Origin: Amoebophrya sp. AT5.2
Taxonomy: Eukaryota > Sar > Dinophyceae > Syndiniales > Amoebophryaceae
Direction: 5' to 3'
DNA: 35,533 nt
Assembly (NCBI GenBank): GCA_005223375.1
Contig: RXOD01003940.1
Span: 1-35,533, forward strand
Every line of letters begins with the position of its first letter. Within the stretch, counting starts at the first letter, position 1. Positions 25,615-33,526 of this stretch are shown in pieces. The translations under genes were made by a program, and so were the position numbers. The notes under the pieces are model-generated. The model did no database searches. It was given only the letters and a program-made list of their open reading frames with translations, and had not been told where the DNA came from.

Positions 25615-27279
25615 TCAAATAATGACTGGCTGGGTCGTCAAGTAGAAACTCCAAGAGGGTGAAGAGAAAAGTGCGTCGATCTCCTCCGGCTGCTGCTCGA
25701 CTCCCGGTTTCACCAGCGGAAAGAAGTAACTTGCGTCCCCCGCCAGCGCGTGCGCCGCCTTCAAACTCTTCTTCACGGCCGCCGCAGACGCTTTGCCGTG
25801 CTCGTCCCTTTCGTTCTCGTCACCCAACAAGTCATCTTCGTGGGGGCCCTTTCCTGGTTTTTTCTTCGGTTCTCCGAGGCGTTTCGCTCCCAAATGTTGC
25901 AGCGTGAACAAAAAGTTCTGGCACGTCATCCGGCACGTCGCCAAGAGCTCGCCTTCCTCGTCGTCGCATTTCTGTTTCGCCTTCTTCTTCTTCGCGATCG
26001 TGGGGTAGAAATCCTTTGTGATTAGGTCACTGATCGCCTCGTCGATGGATCCTGTTTGCAGGACCGTCAGGATCTCCATCCACATCCGGGCGCCCATCTT
26101 CACATTCCGCACCTCCTTTGCGCAGACCTCCTCAGTGACGTACGTCTTTCCATCCACGACCTTGGTACCCTTCTCCTGCTCCTCCTCCACATTCAGTAGC
26201 TCTTCCTCGTCCGCTCCCAGCTTTTCCTCCGCGTCCTCCGTGTCGTTTACGCCAGCGGGGTTGGGCTGCTGATCCGCGTCCGGCATCGGCTCGTCGGCGA
26301 AAGCGTCCGGCATTTCCTCGTCGAGGTTCGCGTCTGTCGCCGCCGGCTGCGGGTCGACCTTACGTGTTGAAGTCTGACGCGGAGACAACACCCCTCGGGC
26401 GCTGAGGTAGTGGGGCAGCTTCAACAGCACAGGGTCGCGGAGTTTCTGTTGACGCGAATCCCAATGCTCCGGCTTGCTACCCCACGGCGTCACGTCGACG
26501 TCGAAAACCTCGTAGTACTTGAACTTGCTGGTCTCCGGGTCGTAGCCAAACTCGTCGGTCGGCTTCTCCTCTGCCGGCTCTTCCGCTATAGGAGAAAGAT
26601 CTTTCTCCGCCGGCGCCTCCGGCTCCGCGGCAGGCGAGTCAAAGAATCCCTGTTCCTCCAGGGTGTCCGCGTCGACGGCGTTTTTGTACTCGCGGCGCTT
26701 TCGTTCCAGGTTCCACGGGTCCGCGTCGTCCGCACGAAAGAAGTTCGTGAGCGTGTCCAACAAATGCGGGCTCTGCTCAATCAGGTGCACAACGATTTTC
26801 TTGCACTCTGCCAGCCCACTACTCGCACTCACCAGTGACCACCTGTTCAGCGTCCCGAATCCCATACGCGTCGCCATTTCGAGGGTTGAACACGATGAAG
26901 ACGGATCTCGCATGTTGTGCAGCCGAATGGTCACGCACCGCTGGCCCGTTAGCTCGAACGTCGCCGTCGGGCAAATGTCCAGGGAGTACACGTCGTCGTT
27001 GGAGTAGTGGGACATGCTTTGCGAAAGGCACAGCATGAACTTGAATTTGCTCGGAGCACTGTGCCCGGCGTCCAATTGGATCGGCAGCCGACAGCTTTCC
27101 GGCCCGCTGTGGAACGTGAAGCACAGATCGTCGGCGTCCTTTTCCACGAAACTCGTGCGGCCCATTTCGCGCTCCTTGTGGTTCAGGTCGGTCTCCCAGT
27201 CCAGGTCTGATGGTTGGTTTTGGGTGGGGTTAAAGATGCTACGCGCTGTTATTTGATGATCTAACGAAATCAACACCAT
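25615..27279 (-). CDS. Acidic orphan protein of 554 residues
   Basis: Starts at the ATG at 27279; an in-frame ATG at 27165 (MGRTSFVEKDADDLCFTFHS) is the alternative, and ordered sequence begins there. Residues ~39-170 look like a folded domain (ICPTATFELTGQRCVTIRLH, then GLAECKKIVVHLIEQSPHLL). A Glu/Asp/Pro-rich linker contains a second conserved-looking stretch (FKYYEVFDVDVTPWGSKPEH). An acidic run follows at ~300-360, and a C-terminal helical part (RMWMEILTVLQTGSIDEAIS, then LLATCRMTCQNFLFTLQHLG) with a Lys-rich loop. No family is recognised. It ends ATT ATT TGA; the spacer to the upstream gene is 39 bases, the shortest in the window. Confidence 0.65.
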   Translation of the reverse strand: MVLISLDHQITARSIFNPTQNQPSDLDWETDLNHKEREMGRTSFVEKDADDLCFTFHSGPESCRLPIQLDAGHSAPSKFKFMLCLSQSMSHYSNDDVYSLDICPTATFELTGQRCVTIRLHNMRDPSSSCSTLEMATRMGFGTLNRWSLVSASSGLAECKKIVVHLIEQSPHLLDTLTNFFRADDADPWNLERKRREYKNAVDADTLEEQGFFDSPAAEPEAPAEKDLSPIAEEPAEEKPTDEFGYDPETSKFKYYEVFDVDVTPWGSKPEHWDSRQQKLRDPVLLKLPHYLSARGVLSPRQTSTRKVDPQPAATDANLDEEMPDAFADEPMPDADQQPNPAGVNDTEDAEEKLGADEEELLNVEEEQEKGTKVVDGKTYVTEEVCAKEVRNVKMGARMWMEILTVLQTGSIDEAISDLITKDFYPTIAKKKKAKQKCDDEEGELLATCRMTCQNFLFTLQHLGAKRLGEPKKKPGKGPHEDDLLGDENERDEHGKASAAAVKKSLKAAHALAGDASYFFPLVKPGVEQQPEEIDALFSSPSWSFYLTTQPVII

Positions 27280-27318
27280 ATCTCGACTTCATGGATGATA
27301 TTCGTGGCACAGCCTAGA

Positions 27319-28248
27319 CTAAGCCTGAGTACCGCCAGCGTCTTCAGAAGCTGGCTCCGCAACCCCCATGGTTGGACCGATCCCCGCTGCAGCTGTAGAT
27401 TTGCCCGCAGCCGCGGGTTTGTGGCGCAACTTGCCGTCCTTGGTCAGGCGGTCGGTGTTCCACTCGATCGGAGAAAGCTCGAGCAAGACCAGGACCTGCA
27501 TGTTCTTCCAGATGTGCGTGACGACGAAGCACCGCTCACACCCGACCCACGGTTTGACCCGGAGGACGAAGGGCTTCGAGACGCAGGCCATTCGCTGATG
27601 TGCGCCGACCAGCAGGTCGCAATGCGTTTTTCCCATCTCCGGCTGATGCTGGAATTGCGGGCAATGCGACAGAAACTCGACGCGGTACTCGTAGGCAATG
27701 TGCTCCGCGACAACCGTCTTCGGGCGGTGCTCGGGATTATACTTTTTGGTGGCCAACTCGTTCAACGACTCCGGCGTCAACCCCGTGTCGTCCTTGTCAA
27801 CCTTGAGCACCTCCTCCAAGCCCTTCCGAATCACCTGCGGCGCGACTATCGGCGCGCTCTTGTGGGCCGCCACGAACTCGTCGTAGGCTGTGACCAGGGC
27901 GTCCTCTTTCGCATCGTTGTCGTCTCCGAATTTCTTATCAACCTCCTCCATCCACTTCATTGCCCACTCGTCCACGCGGCCGGGCGGGACCAGCGGCATG
28001 AAGTCTTCCAGTCGTCGGATCTCCCAGAACTGCCGCCGGTATTCCTCCGTCGACATGCCGGTGGGCACGCGCCCATCCAGCTCGCTGAAGCTGTTGGTGA
28101 TGCCTTTGGTGGCGAAACGCCGACCGAAACACGACTTGCCCGCACTGTCCAGGCCGTTCACGTCGTACAGCTTCATGTCCTCGGGCTGTTGCGGGTTCTG
28201 CCAAGGAATCCACTCCGGGTTCGTGGTCTGGGCGAGGTGCCACGGCAT
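27319..28248 (-). CDS. Orphan protein of about 309 residues
   Basis: The ATG at 28248 (MPWHLAQTTNPEWIPWQNPQ) lies three bases after a strong polypyrimidine-AG, so this start is well supported. The sequence is ordered throughout with little low complexity: DMKLYDVNGLDSAGKSCFGR, a helical middle (FWEIRRLEDFMPLVPPGRVD, WAMKWMEEVDKKFGDD), then a beta-rich C-terminal half (YEYRVEFLSHCPQF, RVKPWVGCERCFVVTHIWKN, MQVLVLLELSPIEW). Residues GLDSAGKSCFG superficially recall a P-loop, but the GxxxxGK spacing and a following Ser/Thr strand context are not convincing. No family is recognised. A 338-codon frame on the opposite strand is a shadow. Confidence 0.65.
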   Translation of the reverse strand: MPWHLAQTTNPEWIPWQNPQQPEDMKLYDVNGLDSAGKSCFGRRFATKGITNSFSELDGRVPTGMSTEEYRRQFWEIRRLEDFMPLVPPGRVDEWAMKWMEEVDKKFGDDNDAKEDALVTAYDEFVAAHKSAPIVAPQVIRKGLEEVLKVDKDDTGLTPESLNELATKKYNPEHRPKTVVAEHIAYEYRVEFLSHCPQFQHQPEMGKTHCDLLVGAHQRMACVSKPFVLRVKPWVGCERCFVVTHIWKNMQVLVLLELSPIEWNTDRLTKDGKLRHKPAAAGKSTAAAGIGPTMGVAEPASEDAGGTQA

Positions 28249-28251
28249 CGT

Positions 28252-28273
28252 CTGAGCGGAGTGAGGGGGAAAT
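28252..28273 (-). other. Candidate 3' splice (trans-splice) acceptor, 3 bases before an ATG
   Basis: On the minus strand a pyrimidine-rich run TTTCCCCCTCACTCCGCTC ends in AG, then ACG, then the ATG at 28248. A strong acceptor in a 94-base intergenic space, so near the start codon, is what spliced-leader trans-splicing would need. Confidence 0.5.
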
Positions 28274-28342
28274 ATGTCGCGGTGAAAATTTCGCAAAAAT
28301 TAAACGAATGACCGGCAGCGTCGGGACTATTTGAAGTATGGT

Positions 28343-29560
28343 TTAAAAATATTGAGCCAGGATAGGCGAGTTCGGAAATCTTAAATAGAAAAGGTTTGGC
28401 TCATCGAAGGAGGTAACCTCCTTCATCGAGCCCGAGGCGTTCGCCTTCCTGGTAGCCCTCGTGTAAGAAGCTCCCCCGGCCTCGATGTCGCGAGTACTTG
28501 GCGCCCGGTGCTCGATCAGCTCCTGCGCCTCATCTTTGAACTTCGCCGTCTCTCCATCGCGCAGCAGCTGCAGCATCTCGTTCGTGATGAGATAATCCGG
28601 CTGGTACAGCAGAAAGGCCGCGAACGTCGCCGCCGGCTTGTAGGTCGCTGATCTCTGGCACATCTCTCTGCTGGCGTCTGCGATCCCGAGTCCGTATTCG
28701 ACGCACGACCTGCGGAAGGTCTTTTTGAAGCCGATACCTGACTCGATCACGTCCGGGTATTTCGAACCCGGCGTCGGGTCGTTGCCTTCCTTAATGTCGA
28801 TGCAGTAGACGCTCTTGAAAACGCCGTCCTTCGTTCCGAAAAGCTCGGGGCAGGACGTGAAGGTCTCCGGCGCTCGCAAAATCCACTGCAAGCTCTGGTC
28901 GAACTCCTGCCAATTCTCGAGCGCGCTCTTGATTGAGTTGTCGCGCTCCGGGTTGCACCCATACATCAACAGGCGCTGGCGTTGCGACATACCCTCCAGA
29001 GCGACAGTCACGGCCGCGGCGATCGTGTCGAGAGCGCACTTGCCGAAATGCAGCGCGAAACTCGGAGTAAACTCGGCCATCGAGCGCGTCGCTTCTGGAA
29101 TCGGCCGGCGGAACCTCTCGCACACTTCCGAGACGACCACAATCGGCAGGCTGAAGTTCATTCCTCTCGCAAGAATGCCCGTGAAATCCAGACCGATTTG
29201 GAGCGCGTGGCCAAAAAGAATCGGGCTTGTGATGTGGTGGTAGATGAAGATCCTCGCGCGGCTGTCTGGCGACGAAAACAACTGGCGCATGCACCGACAC
29301 AGCTTTTTCTCGTCCTCTTTCAGGAACAATTCCGCTCGATCCGTCGTCCCCTTCTTCTTGCGCCCCTTGGTCGTAATCTTTGCACCTTCGAAAAAATTGT
29401 TCCCCGCCCCAGTTTCACCCCCCTCCGCCCCTTGTTCGTCTTCCCCAAGTCCGCCAGCGTCCTGCCCGGCGTCCGGCTGCTCTCCTTGCGCTTCACCTTC
29501 GTTTCCGCCCTGCACTGCGTCAGCACCTTCGTCATCCGATTCTTCTTCGCCAGGGCCCAT
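28343..29560 (-). CDS. Orphan protein of about 405 residues with an acidic N-terminus
   Basis: Starts at the ATG at 29560 (MGPGEEESDDEGADAVQGGN). The first ~60 residues are Glu/Gly/Ala/Gln-rich, followed by a short basic patch (TTKGRKKKGTTDR). From ~75 to the end the protein is ordered and partly hydrophobic: KKLCRCMRQLFSSPDSRARI, FIYHHITSPILFGHALQIGL, CALDTIAAAVTVALEGMSQR and TFAAFLLYQPDYLITNEMLQ. No transmembrane segment is clear-cut and no family is recognised. Translation could also start in the upstream open extension (SADFFPGDLGAKL), but a CTTCTTCCCAG acceptor lies 20 bases before the ATG. It is followed after 94 bases by the next gene. Confidence 0.65.
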   Translation of the reverse strand: MGPGEEESDDEGADAVQGGNEGEAQGEQPDAGQDAGGLGEDEQGAEGGETGAGNNFFEGAKITTKGRKKKGTTDRAELFLKEDEKKLCRCMRQLFSSPDSRARIFIYHHITSPILFGHALQIGLDFTGILARGMNFSLPIVVVSEVCERFRRPIPEATRSMAEFTPSFALHFGKCALDTIAAAVTVALEGMSQRQRLLMYGCNPERDNSIKSALENWQEFDQSLQWILRAPETFTSCPELFGTKDGVFKSVYCIDIKEGNDPTPGSKYPDVIESGIGFKKTFRRSCVEYGLGIADASREMCQRSATYKPAATFAAFLLYQPDYLITNEMLQLLRDGETAKFKDEAQELIEHRAPSTRDIEAGGASYTRATRKANASGSMKEVTSFDEPNLFYLRFPNSPILAQYF

Positions 29561-29580
29561 CAACTTCGCGCCGAGGTCAC

Positions 29581-29592
29581 CTGGGAAGAAGT
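29581..29592 (-). other. Candidate 3' splice (trans-splice) acceptor, 20 bases before an ATG
   Basis: The minus strand reads CTTCTTCCCAG, then 20 bases, then the ATG at 29560. It sits in the 159-base spacer between two co-directional genes. Confidence 0.4.
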
Positions 29593-29719
29593 CAGCGGAT
29601 GAGCGCGATAGTAACTACCATCTCTACGATCCAGCGAAGTACGATTCAAATTTTACAAATCGCATGACTCAAATGCAATGCCATTGGTTTGTAGTATTTT
29701 TGACCTGCGAAAATAGCTA

Positions 29720-31075
29720 TCACGTGAAGTATGCTTCAAAGGTTTTATTATTTGCCGTACCAATCTGCGCACTCGCGGAGTCGTTCAGCAAAACCCGTTG
29801 CAAAGCATCCAAGTCCTCCTGGTTCAGCTGCATCAGTTTGTATTTCGTTTCCTCCCTCTCCACCACCTCGACCCGCGCCTGGAGCCTCGAGATGAACTTG
29901 CCGGCTTCCTTGATTTCAATGACTCGCCACGCCGTTTGGTGTGTGGTGAAGCACTCGAAGAGGTGCATACACCCGTAGTTGTACTTGGCGAGTCTTTTGC
30001 TGTTGACCTGGCAGATGTCGGTGGTCGTACTCCGGCAACGCTCCCGAAACTTCTGCGCCGCCTCCTCTGGATCGTTGGGATTTGCGCCGACCTCGGCCGC
30101 CAGATTCTCGACGTCGTCGGCAATCGCGTCTACGAGCACTTGGTCGCTCAACTCGCAGAACCGCATCAAAATGTTGCCGACCTTGCAGCTTTGGGATTTT
30201 CCTGCCGTAGACCGCGTCGAAAGAAACCGCCCGAAATGCTGCGGCAGATACTTTGTCGCGATGTGCCGCATGGCGTTGGAGAAGATGCGCGGCCCGTCGA
30301 AGAAGGCGAGACAAGGGTATCCCCCAGTCATGAGGTAGCAGGGCACTCCGCGTCGCACACTTCCCGTGTCGCTGGTGTGCAGGAGGCGGCGGCGCAGTCC
30401 GAGCGGCATCCCTGAGAACATTCTCGAGGCAGACTTAATCAACGCCGCACACTTTGCGGATGCGGAAAACTGCTGCTCGGCGTCTTTATCCACACGGAAA
30501 GCCGCCATGCGCCGAGTCGCGTCCTCGATCTCCCGCGCATTCACGCGCGGGTACTGCAAGGGTGGCAGCGAAATCGTAATCGGGATCGGCGGCCCGGGGC
30601 AGATGGGCCTGTCGATGAATTTTCCGCGAATGCGGCAGCCGGCGGTCTCGCGGCCAGAGAAATTGCGGTCGTCCGTGGAGAAGCCGACGGGGGACGTCAA
30701 GTCCCACATGTTGAGGATCTTCAATCCCTTCAGCGTGAGGTAGTGTCCGTAGCACAGCCACATCCGCGCGAAACACTGCGACTGGGGTGTCGCGTAGGGG
30801 TCGTTGAGAACGGAGATTTTAGACTGATACGAGGACGCTGGCCGGCCTGCTTTTTTTTTGTCCCCGAACGGACCCGGCGACCTGGACATGGGCTCGGGCG
30901 GGTTCGTGCTGTTGGAGCCCACCTTCGCGGGCTGAAAACCGGTGCTCGGCAACTCCTTCGCGACGTGATATTCACCTGGCGGAAGGTTGTGAGTTGCTTT
31001 TGTACGGGGGGAAAAAATATAAGTGGAAGTCAGAGCTTTTTTCTGCCGCGAGTTGGTGCTCGGGGCGGGCGCCAT
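29720..31075 (-). CDS. Orphan protein of about 451 residues, first gene of the tight block
   Basis: The frame is open from a TTG at 31348, but the first ATG followed by protein-like sequence is at 31075 (MAPAPSTNSRQKKALTSTYI). The ordered body has: ARMWLCYGHYLTLKGLKILN, a Pro-rich stretch (RPICPGPPIPITISLPPLQY), PCYLMTGGYPCLAFFDGPRI, helical LMRFCELSDQVLVDAIADDV, and a C-terminal coiled-coil-like region (ISRLQARVEVVEREETKYKL, QEDLDALQRVLL). Ten cysteines are scattered. No family is recognised. A pyrimidine-rich run and CTCAG lie 50-10 bases upstream of the ATG. The region further upstream holds the motif array. Confidence 0.65.
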   Translation of the reverse strand: MAPAPSTNSRQKKALTSTYIFSPRTKATHNLPPGEYHVAKELPSTGFQPAKVGSNSTNPPEPMSRSPGPFGDKKKAGRPASSYQSKISVLNDPYATPQSQCFARMWLCYGHYLTLKGLKILNMWDLTSPVGFSTDDRNFSGRETAGCRIRGKFIDRPICPGPPIPITISLPPLQYPRVNAREIEDATRRMAAFRVDKDAEQQFSASAKCAALIKSASRMFSGMPLGLRRRLLHTSDTGSVRRGVPCYLMTGGYPCLAFFDGPRIFSNAMRHIATKYLPQHFGRFLSTRSTAGKSQSCKVGNILMRFCELSDQVLVDAIADDVENLAAEVGANPNDPEEAAQKFRERCRSTTTDICQVNSKRLAKYNYGCMHLFECFTTHQTAWRVIEIKEAGKFISRLQARVEVVEREETKYKLMQLNQEDLDALQRVLLNDSASAQIGTANNKTFEAYFT

Positions 31076-31921
31076 GATTCTACCTTCTGAGTTTGTACTT
31101 GCTACAACGACACTAATCGAGCAAGAAAAAACAAGAGCACGGCTCTCATTCGCGAAGTGCTTTCCCACATGTCCTTGGAGGCACAGCTTGACCATCACCG
31201 GCAAGACCCCCATCCAGTCCAAGCTGTACTGAAACCACACACGGAAAAGCGCGCGACCGGGGAAGCCGTTCTCGTTACCTGAAGAAGAACGCAAGAAGAT
31301 AAATAAAATGCAAGTCTGGGTCAGAGTCTGGCTTTCTGACGAGATCAAAAACCAAACTTACATTTCAGATTGTCTGGCGAAGTAGTCTGTCGAAGTAGTC
31401 CGCGGTATACCGTGACGAAACCAAACTCGCACTTTTCTTATGATTTCCTTAGTGATTTCCTTATGGTCAGCATTTTTGAGTCACTTTTCGGCGTCTGGTC
31501 TGAGTAGACCAAAATGATTTTTTTCACTAGACGAAAACCAACTACCCAGACCAAGTCGAGTCCTGGATTCAAATTCCAGACTCACACTTTTGCGACCGCC
31601 GCAGTGCATGACCACTCCCCAACGAGCTCGATTAGAATGCCGACGGCTTTCTCGCGTGGGCAGCGGGAGCGGGACAGCAGCAGCTTCGCAGAGGTCAAAT
31701 GACGCAGAATTTAGAGGCGCAAAGTGAAACATCACACGCAAAAGATGAGGGAGACGCCTGAGGCTGCCGAGCAGACGAAGAGACACGCTGTGGGGTGGCG
31801 TGTCAATGGAGGCGCGGCCTGACTTCAGATTCGCGACGGCTGGCGCACAAAAGGCCGCGACATTCTCCTAAGTTCTTGCAAAACTTTTGAATGTCATGAA
31901 ATTGCGGACGTCCGCGGGTTT

Positions 31922-32020
31922 GAGAAGTGTGAGTCTGGGTTCTGCGTGATCTGTTCGAAAACGACATAAAAAGAGGTCGCTGCGCAAGATCTGCGCAAGA
32001 AACCAGACTCACACTTTTCC
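31922..32020. repeat. Roughly 99-bp foldback unit within the array
   Basis: The left arm at 31922-31946 and right arm at 31994-32020 are inverted copies with a 14-base exact core (AAGTGTGAGTCTGG) and near-matches for about 24 bases including a terminal TGCG. The ~47 bases between include short TTCGAAAACGACA sequence and no ORF. This is the cleanest MITE-like unit in the array. Confidence 0.65.
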
Positions 32021-32523
32021 GAGCTCACATTTCTACACGTTCACCGTTTTCGCACTATCGGCGCGTCGTCTCTGGTACGACCAGACCGTAAGGCCCCCCA
32101 CAACAATCTCCCGTCAGTGCGAAAAGCCTTAATGTGGGAGGTATTTACTGAAAGCTGCGCACGCGGACAGCGCTCTTCCTTCGTGACCGACATACGCGCG
32201 CAGCTCTGCAGCGCCCAGCTGTCGAAAGCAGGAGCGGCCCCGCGGGCTTGGGTACCAGTTGGGCGCCGGTCCGGAGTGGAGTCGTGGCTCCGCAGGGTAC
32301 TAGTGCTTCGATGCGAACTGAGACATCTTGCTTCGGCCGCAGAATCGTCAGCAGTAGTACCTCCATACGGATGCCCTTGCTTTCCTGCTCAATTGCGGAC
32401 CGCGGATTCAGTGCCGATTTTTCCGCCCGTGAAATTCACACGCGCGGAGCGCTGATATGCCCATCGCGCGCGCAGCCTGGCCGCCTACGGCTTCGAAAAA
32501 TCTACGCCCGGGAAAATGCGAGT

Positions 32524-32559
32524 GAGGGTCAAAGTTTGGCTTCGTCACGCGAGAACACT
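32524..32559 (+). repeat. Second copy of the 36-base direct repeat
   Basis: Matches 24035-24070 at 33 of 36 bases in the same orientation, including the shared TTCGTCACGCGAGA. Together the two copies enclose 8.5 kb holding the five tightly spaced orphan genes. Confidence 0.85.
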
Positions 32560-32863
32560 TCCGTGAACCTCGCACGGAAACCAGACCAAGGCCCTCAATT
32601 ACATTTCGTCGTCGTACGAAAGCAACCAGAATCGCGGAGCCACTTCGTCGCCAAGTATCTCCGCGAAAAAAGTGCGAGTCTGGTTTTTCGTTCGCCGGAT
32701 CCAAACTCTGACCTAAACTCGTACTTTTTTTTCTGACCCAAGCTTGTATTTCTTTTCTTCTGCTTCCGAGCTAGGGGCTCAATCAGAAGCCCGCCAGGTC
32801 TGCCAAATGAAACACATGATCGAGCCGCAAAGTGCTGACTTCATCTAAACACATCTGCTAGCA

Positions 32864-33526
32864 CTATCGCAATCGAAAAAAATAAGTACCGGCGACGGCA
32901 TCCGCCTTCAGCCAGCCGCGCATGATGATCGAGCTCAAGTTGTTCCTGGTGACGTACGATCCGAATTTAATGCCGTGCGTGGAGTCCAGGACGACCTGCT
33001 TGCCCTTCTCCCCCATCTCGTCGAAAAGCCGCTCAAACAGCTGCCCGCAAACGCCGGCCATGGCTGGCGCGGCCATTTTGTTCTTATCGTACTTCAGTCT
33101 GTCGATCTTCGCCCGAAACAGTATCATCAGCCCTTTCGGCGTGATCAGATCGAAGCCCTCGAGGTCGCTATTGTCGCAGATGAAGTCGCCCGGGGAGTCG
33201 CAGTCCGTCACGACCTTCAGCTTGTGGAGGGAACGGACGATGAGGCGCGTTTTGGGGTTAAATTCTGGCACCGCAATCATGAATCTGCTGGCGTTCGTCC
33301 GGAGCGTGGACCCGCGGGCGTCGAGGACAGTCCCCATGTCCTTCTGCATGTGCATGATCATGATCTTCTCGCTCGGCAGCGCGAGGTAGTAGTATGGAGC
33401 GCGGAAGTAGGGCTGGCCGGCGAATGTTTCCACCTGAAGCCCCGGGTCGGAGATGACCTTGGGCTTCCACACGGTGCGGGGATTCTCCATGTTGCTGCCC
33501 GGCTGACGACCAGGATCGTCAGCCAT
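32864..33526 (-). CDS. Orphan protein of about 220 residues, possibly longer at the N-terminus
   Basis: From the ATG at 33526 (MADDPGRQPGSNMENPRTVW) the sequence is ordered and low in repeats: PYFRAPYYYLALPSEKIMIM, RFMIAVPEFNPKTRLIVRSL, EGFDLITPKGLMILFRAKID, QLFERLFDEMGEKGKQVVLD and IIMRGWLKADAVAGTYFFRL before the stop. The alternation of short strands suggests a beta-rich fold. The same frame is open for 83 codons upstream, and the last 50 of these also look like protein (DATPWHFHNYQTENPDYGAR, then SITGAAKYLEKYNRKELSE), but they contain no ATG. The real start may come from a spliced upstream exon. The family is not recognised. The gene stands between the motif array and the right-edge gene. 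Confidence 0.6.
   Translation of the reverse strand: MADDPGRQPGSNMENPRTVWKPKVISDPGLQVETFAGQPYFRAPYYYLALPSEKIMIMHMQKDMGTVLDARGSTLRTNASRFMIAVPEFNPKTRLIVRSLHKLKVVTDCDSPGDFICDNSDLEGFDLITPKGLMILFRAKIDRLKYDKNKMAAPAMAGVCGQLFERLFDEMGEKGKQVVLDSTHGIKFGSYVTRNNLSSIIMRGWLKADAVAGTYFFRLR

Larger units (their letters stand above)
31305..32753. repeat. Array of about ten degenerate GAGTYTGG-motif copies in both orientations
   Basis: The copies share a core close to AAARTGYGAGTYTGGKTTC, sometimes with GGTCAGAGTYTGG. Plus orientation: 31305-31341, 31922-31946, 32514-32554, 32666-32690. Minus orientation: 31351-31365, 31411-31436, 31576-31591, 31994-32020, 32576-32606, 32697-32731 and 32732-32753. AAGTGTGAGTCTGG is exact in three copies (31925-31938; reversed at 31576-31589 and 32003-32016). 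Neighbouring copies pair head-to-head into foldbacks: 31306-31365, 31558-31591, 31922-32020, 32514-32606 and 32666-32728. The whole spacer is bounded by a plus copy at the left and a minus copy at the right. The units resemble small terminal-inverted-repeat elements or introners, but no target-site duplications are evident. Confidence 0.75.

Noticed and set aside
25615..25617. TGA as a recoded sense codon
   Set aside because: TGA is also the plausible stop of several other genes here (for example at 24814 and 3717), so a code change is not supported; only local readthrough remains possible.
27319..28248. P-loop NTPase from GLDSAGKS
   Set aside because: The glycine spacing does not fit GxxxxGK[ST] (G-L-D-S-A-G-K-S lacks the preceding hydrophobic strand and a later DxxG or Walker B), so no nucleotide-binding call was made.
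27295..28311. 338-codon open frame on the plus strand
   Set aside because: It is antisense to an ordered minus-strand gene with a good acceptor and ATG. Its product is Arg/Leu/Val/His-rich, as expected for a shadow of G+C-biased codons.
28351..28372. Resemblance to part of the dinoflagellate spliced leader (GGCTCAA on the minus strand)
   Set aside because: Only seven bases match, and they encode the C-terminal residues of the overlying gene.
31562..31582. tRNA T-arm lookalike (5-bp stem, TTCAAAT loop)
   Set aside because: No acceptor stem, D-arm or anticodon arm can be placed around it. It is explained by inverted copies of the GAGTYTGG motif.
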